Assembly (NCBI GenBank): GCA_964501415.1
Contig: CAZCSL010000008.1
Span: 1-55,629, forward strand
Length of the DNA: 55,629 nucleotides
Reading direction: 5' to 3'
From: B1SED10-225 sp964501415
GTDB taxonomy: Bacteria > Bacillota_I > Bacilli_A > Izemoplasmatales > Izemoplasmataceae
Shown here piece after piece: positions 1 to 7,420 of this stretch (position 1 is the stretch's first letter; each line of letters starts with the position of its first letter). The notes under the pieces are model-generated. The model was not told the DNA's origin. It was given only the letters and a program-made list of their open reading frames with translations, and did not search any database. The position numbers were made by a program, and so were the translations under genes.

Positions 1-278
1 ACGTGATGTCTTAATGCTGATGTGGCGCTAATGACTTCTTGGGTAAACTGAGCTTTGATGTTTTTAGCCAAACTAAGCCCCGCACTACCGGTAAAATTGA
101 TATGCATTTTTTCATCACCAAAACGACGTTTGAGGGATTCAAACATCTTTTTAAGCGACAATGAGATACTACTCATATGACGATCATAAGTCTTATAAAT
201 AATGTGATGGTCTTTATCCAATACAACGACTTTAATAGTCGTTGAACCAATGTCTATGCCAACGCGATATTTTTCCAT
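1..278 (-). CDS. 2-hydroxyacyl-CoA dehydratase activator (HgdC/BcrA-BadF ATPase family), N-terminal part
   Basis: The gene runs off the left edge, so only about 92 N-terminal residues are present. The translation begins MEKYRVGIDIGSTTIKVVVL, the phosphate-1 motif (GxDxGSTTxK) of the ASKHA ATPase fold found in activators of 2-hydroxyglutaryl-CoA dehydratases and benzoyl-CoA reductases. Family members hydrolyse ATP to drive one electron onto the dehydratase from a [4Fe-4S] cluster bound between the two subunits of a dimer. The start ATG is at 276-278 and is preceded by an AGGTGA ribosome site. In many clostridia and mollicute relatives such activators are the first domain of a very large fused protein. 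Whether that is true here cannot be seen. Family assignment is good; substrate is unknown. Confidence 0.8.
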   Translation of the reverse strand, partial: MEKYRVGIDIGSTTIKVVVLDKDHHIIYKTYDRHMSSISLSLKKMFESLKRRFGDEKMHINFTGSAGLSLAKNIKAQFTQEVISATSALRHH

Positions 279-462
279 AAAAATTCACCTAAACGTTAAA
301 TTTCCTACCTATTATAACTTAAAAAAGGGGTAATTTCTACCATTACAATTAAGAAGCCGATTTTAACATTATTTATAAATATAGAATGTTTAATTTTATT
401 AAATTTATTTATTCTTTTTTAAATTATTTTACAACTTTAAATTAAATAAATTTATTATATAT

Positions 463-491
463 TTGACTTTACATTAAATTAAAGGTATAAT
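463..491 (+). promoter_or_regulatory. SigA-type promoter of the small-protein operon
   Basis: TTGACT at 463-468 and TATAAT at 486-491, separated by 17 bp, in an AT-rich stretch (279-535) that otherwise holds no gene. The first start codon is 45 bp downstream. Confidence 0.85.
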
Positions 492-535
492 GAATGCATA
501 AAAAATTGTTTTTCTAAAAGTGAGGTGATTGGCCT

Positions 536-901
536 TTGGACACCGAGGTATTAAACACCCTGTCACAAGGAGACTTAACCCCTCAAGAAGCTTATGAAAA
601 GCTTTATCCTGTCGAACCCGAAATAAAAAAGTTAAAAAAAGCGCGTTATGTACGTATGAAAATTACCTTGCTTGAAGAATCAGCAGGGCTGAACACCTTT
701 TTGAAACTGTTATTCATTTTTCCCATTCCGGTATGGCTTATTAAAATGTCTGTGGGTTTAGGTAACCGCGTAGCCAAACTAGAAGAAAAACTGGATGACA
801 ACATCGATTTAAAGATGTTAAAAACGATGATTAATCATGCATCGGGTACTAAAGTTCATATTATTAGCGATGACGCAATTATACGCATTGATATAAGTTA
901 A
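536..901 (+). CDS. Small protein with N-terminal SHOCT-like hairpin
   Basis: This 121-residue protein is first in a three-gene operon. It begins with TTG at 536, placed after the ribosome site AGGTGAT. Residues about 7-22 (LSQGDLTPQEAYEKLY) have the short helix-G-x-(I/L)-T-helix pattern of SHOCT-like domains. Residues about 54-75 form one hydrophobic segment that could touch a membrane. The C-terminus (KVHIISDDAIIRIDIS) resembles that of the third gene of the operon, so the two look like diverged paralogues. The exact function is not recognised. Proteins of this type in Bacillota sit near envelope-stress regulators, but nothing here proves that role. Confidence 0.7.
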   Translation: MDTEVLNTLSQGDLTPQEAYEKLYPVEPEIKKLKKARYVRMKITLLEESAGLNTFLKLLFIFPIPVWLIKMSVGLGNRVAKLEEKLDDNIDLKMLKTMINHASGTKVHIISDDAIIRIDIS

Positions 902-915
902 GAGGAGGCTATACT

Positions 916-1290
916 ATGCAAAAATATGTTATTGGTGAATGTCCAATTTGTAATCATGATCTTTTTGTGACAAAACTAGAATGCAGTAACTGTCACACGG
1001 AAATCAGTGGGAAATTCCAATTGTCAAAGTTCAACTATCTGTCCAAGGAACATCTCTACTTTATCGAATTATTCATTAAAAATAAAGGCCATATCAAAAA
1101 GTTGGAAAAAGAACTCAAAGTATCTTATCCTACGGTCAAAAAGATGATGAACGAAGTTATTGAACATCTGGGCTATCAAGTTGAAGATGACGACGATCAC
1201 GATGATCAAAAATCACGCGATGAGATCTTAGAAAAGCTTCACAAAGGTGAGATTACCTCTGAGGAAGCTTTGAAGATGTTGGGGGAATAA
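916..1290 (+). CDS. DUF2089-like zinc-ribbon / helix-turn-helix protein
   Basis: This is a 124-residue protein starting 14 bp after the previous gene, with AGAGGAGG upstream of the ATG. Residues 9-29 contain two CxxC pairs (CPIC and CSNC) that should bind zinc. The next 50 residues look like a sigma-region-4-like helix-turn-helix (IKKLEKELKVSYPTVKKMMN), the arrangement of the DUF2089 family. After an acidic linker (DDDDHDDQ) the protein ends in a SHOCT-like hairpin, LHKGEITSEEALKMLG. It probably binds DNA and regulates its own operon. That is inferred from the fold; the target is unknown. Confidence 0.75.
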   Translation: MQKYVIGECPICNHDLFVTKLECSNCHTEISGKFQLSKFNYLSKEHLYFIELFIKNKGHIKKLEKELKVSYPTVKKMMNEVIEHLGYQVEDDDDHDDQKSRDEILEKLHKGEITSEEALKMLGE

Positions 1291-1293
1291 GCT

Positions 1294-1674
1294 ATGAGCC
1301 AAGAAAAACTTAAGATTTTGGAAATGGTCCAAAACAAAACCATCACCCCACAAGATGGGGCGGACTTATTAAAAGCGCTTGACGATCCTAAAAATAAGGA
1401 CATGAAAATCAAGAAAAAAGAAGCGTTCAAAATGCTGAAAATCCGTATTTTATCCAGCGATGGCGATAAAGTTAACGTACAAATTCCCCTTGAATTCGCC
1501 AAAGTGGCTTTAAAGTCACAAAAAGGCATTCCCAGTTTAAACAAAAAAATGGAATCGATGGATGTGGATATCGATTTCGACCAAATTTTAGATTTAATTG
1601 AACAAGGCACCGATGGAAAAATCGTCGATATTGAATCTGGCGATGGCGATATCGTAGAAATTTATATCGACTAA
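1294..1674 (+). CDS. Small protein with N-terminal SHOCT-like hairpin (YvlB N-terminal-like)
   Basis: A 126-residue protein starting 3 bp after the DUF2089-like gene, so translation is probably coupled. Residues about 6-26 (ILEMVQNKTITPQDGADLL) repeat the hairpin seen in the two upstream genes. The remainder (KMLKIRILSSDGDKVNVQIP...) resembles the N-terminal part of YvlB-type envelope-associated proteins and ends in an acidic strand-rich tail. No signal peptide or membrane segment is visible. The operon ends here at a strong hairpin terminator. Function is unknown; a role as a partner of the DUF2089 regulator is a guess from co-transcription. Confidence 0.7.
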   Translation: MSQEKLKILEMVQNKTITPQDGADLLKALDDPKNKDMKIKKKEAFKMLKIRILSSDGDKVNVQIPLEFAKVALKSQKGIPSLNKKMESMDVDIDFDQILDLIEQGTDGKIVDIESGDGDIVEIYID

Positions 1675-1682
1675 TACGCTTT

Positions 1683-1730
1683 AAAAAACACCCGCTTAGC
1701 ACTAACTCAGTGCCTAGGGGTGTTTTTATT
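1683..1730. terminator. Bidirectional intrinsic terminator
   Basis: An AACACCC/GGGTGTT stem with an inner GCAC/GTGC stem, with A-runs and T-runs at its two ends. It separates the rightward small-protein operon from the leftward queA gene, whose stop codon lies in its right edge. Confidence 0.85.
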
Positions 1731-2760
1731 TTCTTAGGTTGGTTAAAAACATGGCATCACCAAACGAAAAAAAGCGATACCGCTGTTTTACGGCTTCTTT
1801 ATAAGCCTTTAAGATGTAATCTTTACGGCTAAAGGCAGAAACCAACATCAACAGCGTCGATTGTGGTAAATGAAAATTCGTCAATAAAGCATCGATGATA
1901 CGAAACTTAAACCCTGGGTAAATAAAGAGGCTAGAATGACCACTTCCGGCTTGTATTAAACCCGCATTTTGTGCCGTTTCCAACGTTCTTACCGTCGTTG
2001 TCCCCACCGCGATTACGCGTCTGTTTTGAGCTTTAGCCGCATTGATTTGCTGGGCCGCTTTTTGATCGATATGATAATACTCTTTGTGCATCTGATGCGT
2101 CGTCACATCTTCAACCGCCACAGGGCGAAAAGTTCCTAGGCCGACATGCAAGGTGATATAGACGATCTCAATGCCTTGATCACGTAGATATTCTAAATAA
2201 GATTTCGTAAAATGCAGTCCCGCTGTAGGGGCGGCCGCACTCCCTTTTTCTTTGGAATAAACCGTTTGATAACGGTCTTTATCCTCAAGTTTTTCATGGA
2301 TATAAGGGGGCAAAGGCATGTGTCCTAATGTATTTAGGATTTCATATAAAACGCCATCATAAATCAATTCCATATCTCTTAGACCATCGGGTTTTACGCG
2401 CAAACAACGCATCTTTAAGCGCCCATCGCCAAAAGATAAAACGGTTCCCTCCTTGACTTTCTTGGCCTTTTTCACCAAAACTTCCCAAACATCTAATCTC
2501 TCACTCGACAAAAGCAATACTTCAATCGACGCATCGGTATCGACTTTTGTCCCAATCAATCTAGCCGGTAAAACTTTGGTATTGTTTAAAACGAGACAAT
2601 CGCCTTTTTTTAAGTAACGATGAAAGTGCTCAAAGGCTTCATGTTGGATGTGACCATCAAATCGATCCATGACCAATAACCGGCTTTTTAACCGGTCTTT
2701 AAGCGGCGTTTGTGCAATGAGTTCTTTGGGTAAAGGATAGTCAAAATCTTTGGTTTTCAT
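1726..2760 (-). CDS. queA: S-adenosylmethionine:tRNA ribosyltransferase-isomerase QueA
   Basis: This 344-residue enzyme transfers and isomerises the ribosyl part of SAM onto preQ1-modified tRNA to make epoxyqueuosine at the wobble position. The length and the whole pattern fit QueA: an N-terminal FDYPLPKELIAQTP, CLVLNNTKVLPARLIG, GSAAAPTAGLHFT, and LHVGLGTFRPV. The ATG overlaps the stop of ruvB by four bases (ATGA), so the two are translationally coupled. The tgt gene that often follows queA in Bacillus is not next to it here. The downstream side ends at the shared terminator near 1700. Confidence 0.97.
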   Translation of the reverse strand: MKTKDFDYPLPKELIAQTPLKDRLKSRLLVMDRFDGHIQHEAFEHFHRYLKKGDCLVLNNTKVLPARLIGTKVDTDASIEVLLLSSERLDVWEVLVKKAKKVKEGTVLSFGDGRLKMRCLRVKPDGLRDMELIYDGVLYEILNTLGHMPLPPYIHEKLEDKDRYQTVYSKEKGSAAAPTAGLHFTKSYLEYLRDQGIEIVYITLHVGLGTFRPVAVEDVTTHQMHKEYYHIDQKAAQQINAAKAQNRRVIAVGTTTVRTLETAQNAGLIQAGSGHSSLFIYPGFKFRIIDALLTNFHLPQSTLLMLVSAFSRKDYILKAYKEAVKQRYRFFSFGDAMFLTNLRK

Positions 2761-3764
2761 TCAAAAAGCCCACCTTGAAACGATTTGCCTAAGTGCTTGT
2801 ACGCTTTTTCGGTGGCTTGTCGGCCTCTGGGGGTGCGTTTAATAAACCCTATCTTTAACAAATAAGGTTCATACACATCTTCAATGGTCGTTACTTCTTC
2901 ACTGATTGAAGAGGCTAAGGACTCTACACCAACGGGGCCACCACCATAGTTTTCTATTAAACCATGAAGATAATCATAATCTTTTTGATCGAGGCCCATC
3001 GCATCGATTTGCAGTTTATCCAAGGCTTTTTTTGTGATGCTTAAATCGATGATACCGTCGTTTAATACATCCGCAAAATCACGGATTCTTCTAAATAAGC
3101 GGTTTACGATTCTGGGTGTACCCCTAGAACGCTTGGCAAGTTCAATGACGCTTTTTTCTTCAATGTGCGCCTCATAAATAGAAGCCGTTCGTTTACAAAT
3201 CGCTTCTAAAGCTTTTTGATTGTAGTATTCGAGTTTATGAACCACACCAAATCTATCTCTAAGCGGAGCCGTTAAATCGCCATAACGCGTGGTTGCGCCA
3301 ATTAATGTAAAGGGTGGTAAGTCGACGCGAATCGATTTAGAGGTCTCATCTTTACCCACGATCAAGTCGATGGCAAAATCTTCCATCGCAGGATAAAGCA
3401 CCTCTTCTACGACTCTTGGTAACCGGTGAATCTCATCGATAAACAATATATCCCCCGGTTCTAAGGCCGTCAGTAACACCGCTAAGTCGCCACTTTTTTC
3501 GATTGAAGGGCCGCTTGCTACTTTGATGTTGGCTCCGATTTCATTGGCAACGATATTAGCCAATGTCGTCTTACCTAAGCCTGGTGGCCCATAAAGTAAA
3601 ACATGATCCAAAGATTCATTACGCTGCTTTGCGGCAGTAATAAAAATATGCATCATTTCTTTGACATGATCTTGACCAATATATTCACTTAAATACTTGG
3701 GACGCAGTTCGATTTGTTCCATGTCTTCTTTTAATCGTTCTTTACTCAAAAGATCCTCTGCCAT
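2757..3764 (-). CDS. ruvB: Holliday junction branch-migration helicase RuvB
   Basis: RuvB is the hexameric AAA+ motor that drives branch migration with RuvA. The Walker A (GPPGLGKTTLA), Walker B (ILFIDEIHRL) and sensor (IGATTRYGDLTAPLRDRFG) motifs are all present, and a winged-helix C-terminus (GLIENYGGGPVGVESLA) follows. The frame is open to 3782, but the start chosen is ATG at 3762-3764 because GAAAGAAGG sits at the right distance upstream. This gives 335 residues, the normal size. The gene is first in an operon with queA. RuvA, usually just upstream, is absent from this position and presumably lies elsewhere. Confidence 0.97.
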   Translation of the reverse strand: MAEDLLSKERLKEDMEQIELRPKYLSEYIGQDHVKEMMHIFITAAKQRNESLDHVLLYGPPGLGKTTLANIVANEIGANIKVASGPSIEKSGDLAVLLTALEPGDILFIDEIHRLPRVVEEVLYPAMEDFAIDLIVGKDETSKSIRVDLPPFTLIGATTRYGDLTAPLRDRFGVVHKLEYYNQKALEAICKRTASIYEAHIEEKSVIELAKRSRGTPRIVNRLFRRIRDFADVLNDGIIDLSITKKALDKLQIDAMGLDQKDYDYLHGLIENYGGGPVGVESLASSISEEVTTIEDVYEPYLLKIGFIKRTPRGRQATEKAYKHLGKSFQGGLFE

Positions 3765-3787
3765 AAAGACACCTTCTTTCAATGAAA

Positions 3788-3815
3788 ATTATACACAACT
3801 ATATAACTTTTACAA
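3788..3815 (-). promoter_or_regulatory. Promoter of ruvB-queA
   Basis: On the minus strand TTGTAA (3810-3815) and TATAAT (3788-3793) with a 16-bp spacer, just upstream of the ruvB ribosome site. It is back-to-back with the promoter of the coiled-coil operon. Confidence 0.75.
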
Positions 3816-3847
3816 CAACTTAAATTAAACTTTGCCCCCTCTTAACG

Positions 3848-3876
3848 TTGTTATTAATGGGCGCCTGTGATAAAAT
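3848..3876 (+). promoter_or_regulatory. Promoter of the coiled-coil operon
   Basis: TTGTTA at 3848-3853 and TAAAAT at 3871-3876, 17 bp apart. The ATG follows 36 bp later, preceded by GAGGAGG. Confidence 0.7.
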
Positions 3877-3912
3877 AAGGTGTGATAAAAAACCGCATGA
3901 GGAGGCTTAATT

Positions 3913-6900
3913 ATGGCGAAATCGACAAAGACCAATACCTTAGAACAGTCGCTTTACGCGATTGAACAAGCCATACAAGCCCAAATTGACCCCCATCAAA
4001 AAAAGATCCAGTCGCTAAAAAAAGCTGTCGACCGGGTTCTTTCTGATGCTCAAAAAGCCTTTGAACATAACGAAAAGACCTATGAAAAGACCTTAAACAC
4101 GCTCAAGAAAAACTATACCAAAAAGGAAAGACTCACCAGCAAATCTCATGATGATAGCATTGAGACACAAAAAGCGCGTTTAAACAATACCACAAAAGAA
4201 CACGACAAACGGTTGAAAACTTTATCTAGTACGTATGACGACCATATTAAAAGCATGGATGATAACTTAAAGCGCTTGGAAAAAGAAAAAGCCAAATTAC
4301 TCAAGGATATCGAAGCAAGACACGCCGATAAAACCAAGTTATATGATGATAAAATCCGCTTGCATGAAGAAAGTCTTAATGAAAGCAAAGCCAAAATAGA
4401 AAAGAAAATTGAAGCGCTACTAAGCGAAGTCCAAGATGCCTATACTACCATTAAAGCAGCCTATAATCATATTGAAAAAGACGTTGAAACCATCTTCTCA
4501 AAGGCCAAAGAAACTTTCCAACAAAACAATGATGCTACCTTAGATGAGCTTAAAAAGAATCAAAACGCCTTAGAATATAAGTTAAATCAGTTACGCAAAA
4601 CCTTTAACGATACCTCTAAAGCGTTGTTTTCACAATTAACAACGCTTTCTAACAAACTTGAGGCGCCTTTTAAAGCGATTCAAACACAATTAAAATCCAT
4701 TAACGAAGAGATAATCGACTATAAGGCCTTTTTTATTAAGTCGCTTGAAGATGATTGTAATATTGAACACAAACGCTTAGAAAAAGCCCTCAGCGAACTG
4801 GATGCAGAATCAACAGACAAAGCGCAAAGCGCGATCATCGAACGACGCATCGATTTAAACCAACAACGAAAAAAGGCACTTACTGAGCACTTTGATGCTT
4901 TGGAAGTGATCGTCAAAAACTTGACTTCTGCCATTCAGGATGTTGAGGATAATACTTTAGATGCCTTAAAAAAATCGCTTTTGGAACATGAACAACACTT
5001 GCAAACACAACTTGATCAGTTGAAAAACAAAATAACCATTTTCCAACAAGCAAACCCCAAGCGACACGAAACGCTAAAGTCGTTTTTTGAACAAAGCAGT
5101 GCCATTACCAATCTAAACCAATATAAAGATTATTTTCAAGCGGTTTTTAAAGCCTTTTATCAGTTTGAACTTAACCGTCTTGAAACGCTTTACAATACAA
5201 CTAAAAACTTAAAGCCGCTTTACAAAGAAAACGATGAAATACGCGTCTTCTTAGATACTAAAGAAGCGCGCAAGGAAATCGAGACCCACAAAGTAAAAAT
5301 TGAAACCGAACAACAAGATGCCGCACTCCAACAAGACATGAAGCGTCGTCAAATCACCCACGAAAAAACGATTGAGACGATTGAATATGAACACGCAAAA
5401 AAGGAACTAATCCATCAACACCAGATTGAAAAAGCCTTGGAAACAAAGCGTCTTAAAGACCGTGAACAAGAAAAGATAGCCGCACTTAATTACATTGAAA
5501 ACGACCGAAAAATCGATGAAGCCAAAGCGATATACACACTGCGTAAAGACCACGTGAGCACCGACTTAGAACAACTGAAAAAACGACATGAAATCGAGAC
5601 TGAACTCCATAAATGTGACCACGAGATTCGCTTACTGACGATTCAAAAAGAACATGATCTAAAAGTAACTGAAGAAAAACATCGCCTCAAAAGCGAACGC
5701 GCACGAATTCAGTTGATGATTGATGAACAACAAAGTACCCTAGCTAGAATCGAAGGTCAGATTCATAAAAAAGAAAGTAAAATCCAACAAGATAAAACCC
5801 GTCAAAAAGACAAGGCAAAACAAGAATTTGAACATGAAAAGCACCGTTTAGAGCAACGGTTAAAACACGTAGAAAAAACCCATCAAGATAATTTGGCTTT
5901 TATCCAGCAAGCCTATGAAAGAGAAACCCAAGAAGCCCAAGAAAACATAAAAGATGTTGAGACGATGATCAACGGTCGTTTTGAACCGATTGAAAAACAC
6001 CACCAAAAGCTCAAAGAGGCTTTAGATTATCAAACCAACCACATCAAACACGCACCCGATGATTTAAAGTCGCTTTTAGTGCCGCTAAAAGAACAGCACC
6101 AAGAATCTTTCAAACAACACGTTGCGCTGATCATCGAAGGGTTGGAAGAAGCCTATGACTTCATTCATAGAATTGATGTTAAAGCCTTAGAAAACACACA
6201 CAAAGGCCGTAAAAAACATCAAGCGAACCAAAAACTCAAACAACAACTCAAAAAGAACTTAGAACTGTTAAAACAAAGAAAAATGCGTTATTTAAACCAA
6301 TTAGAACAAGATTTCAAAGCCCCACTTATGCACTTCAATAAACAAGAAACGATCCCTGTTTCTACTTTAAGACATCATATTGAAGTGCTAATAAATACTT
6401 TAAGCCAGCATTTAGACAAATGGCTCAACGAAACCAAGCAAACCTTAGATAACTGTTTTTCCCCGCTATATGAAGCCGATAAAAAACGTTTGGAAAAAGC
6501 CAAACAATCCCTCGAACAAGCTACTGAAGAAGAAAAGGCGCGTTATGAAACAGAAAAACAGCCGATTACACTAAGCTTACAAGGCGTTCAAGACAAACTC
6601 GATGAAGCGTTAGCCAAGATTGATGAATCATTTGAGGCTCAGACAAAAGAAGCTTTAGAAGGAAACTACAATACCCAAAAACAACTCCGTGATGATATTG
6701 CGCAATACCAACAAAAACTTAAGACGTTAGAAGAAACCTTCCAAGCCCATGTTTCTGATGCCAATGCTGAAAAAGAAGCTGCCTTGAATGAAGAAAAAGC
6801 CAGTTTCAAACATAAACAAGAAAACGCCTCAAAACGCTTTGAAGAACGCAAAAAAACGATTGAAAGTCGGGCTTCAGACGCCGCTAAGATCTATGAACAC

Positions 6901-7404
6901 GCAATCGCCAATAACAAACAAAAAGCCGAGGACATAAGCGTGAGTCTAGAAGATTTCATAGAAACCACCCAAGAGGACTTCAATTATGTCAAACAAAATG
7001 AAACCGAACAAATAGAGCGTTTAAAACAAGAAAAACAAATGGCGATTCAAAAAGAAGAAAGCAAGTTAAAAGAAGATTTAAAGGCCTATGAAAACCAAAT
7101 TCTTTCTTCCAAAGCTAAGTTGGAAAACCAAATTGAAACCGCCCTTAGAGCCATCAACGATAAAATACGGATTAAATCAGCTAGAAAGGCTCATTTAGAT
7201 GAGACTATTCAAAAGAAAGAATACAATCTGTATGAAGCGTATAAAAAAGCGCATAAAAACTTACAAAGCAAACTTAAAAACATCATTGAAAACCAATCCC
7301 TAGAAACCAAGCTCAATACCAAAAAACTGGATGATTTAAAAGCCCTTAACAACGAACAAGTTGAAGCGTTTATCCAAGCGACCATCGAAGATATCAATCA
7401 ATGA
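3913..7404 (+). CDS. Giant soluble coiled-coil protein (1163 aa)
   Basis: Almost the whole 1163-residue chain is charged heptad-like sequence rich in K, E, Q and A, with very few Trp, Pro, Gly or Cys. It should form a very long, mostly continuous coiled coil, with possible short breaks near residues 390-430 and 740-800. There is no signal peptide, membrane segment, ATPase motif (Walker A/B) or SMC hinge, so it is not an SMC or Rad50 protein. The start is ATG at 3913 after GAGGAGG. The second gene follows 16 bp downstream, and it too starts MAK. The similarity in composition and layout suggests related proteins. A structural or cytoskeletal role in the cytoplasm is plausible but inferred. I do not recognise a named family. 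Confidence 0.85.
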   Translation: MAKSTKTNTLEQSLYAIEQAIQAQIDPHQKKIQSLKKAVDRVLSDAQKAFEHNEKTYEKTLNTLKKNYTKKERLTSKSHDDSIETQKARLNNTTKEHDKRLKTLSSTYDDHIKSMDDNLKRLEKEKAKLLKDIEARHADKTKLYDDKIRLHEESLNESKAKIEKKIEALLSEVQDAYTTIKAAYNHIEKDVETIFSKAKETFQQNNDATLDELKKNQNALEYKLNQLRKTFNDTSKALFSQLTTLSNKLEAPFKAIQTQLKSINEEIIDYKAFFIKSLEDDCNIEHKRLEKALSELDAESTDKAQSAIIERRIDLNQQRKKALTEHFDALEVIVKNLTSAIQDVEDNTLDALKKSLLEHEQHLQTQLDQLKNKITIFQQANPKRHETLKSFFEQSSAITNLNQYKDYFQAVFKAFYQFELNRLETLYNTTKNLKPLYKENDEIRVFLDTKEARKEIETHKVKIETEQQDAALQQDMKRRQITHEKTIETIEYEHAKKELIHQHQIEKALETKRLKDREQEKIAALNYIENDRKIDEAKAIYTLRKDHVSTDLEQLKKRHEIETELHKCDHEIRLLTIQKEHDLKVTEEKHRLKSERARIQLMIDEQQSTLARIEGQIHKKESKIQQDKTRQKDKAKQEFEHEKHRLEQRLKHVEKTHQDNLAFIQQAYERETQEAQENIKDVETMINGRFEPIEKHHQKLKEALDYQTNHIKHAPDDLKSLLVPLKEQHQESFKQHVALIIEGLEEAYDFIHRIDVKALENTHKGRKKHQANQKLKQQLKKNLELLKQRKMRYLNQLEQDFKAPLMHFNKQETIPVSTLRHHIEVLINTLSQHLDKWLNETKQTLDNCFSPLYEADKKRLEKAKQSLEQATEEEKARYETEKQPITLSLQGVQDKLDEALAKIDESFEAQTKEALEGNYNTQKQLRDDIAQYQQKLKTLEETFQAHVSDANAEKEAALNEEKASFKHKQENASKRFEERKKTIESRASDAAKIYEHAIANNKQKAEDISVSLEDFIETTQEDFNYVKQNETEQIERLKQEKQMAIQKEESKLKEDLKAYENQILSSKAKLENQIETALRAINDKIRIKSARKAHLDETIQKKEYNLYEAYKKAHKNLQSKLKNIIENQSLETKLNTKKLDDLKALNNEQVEAFIQATIEDINQ

Positions 7405-7420
7405 GGAAAGGAGCCTTCTC

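Noticed and set aside
1239..1610. Minus-strand open frame across the small-protein operon
   Set aside because: No ribosome site, and the plus-strand frames have promoters, ribosome sites and recognisable domains.
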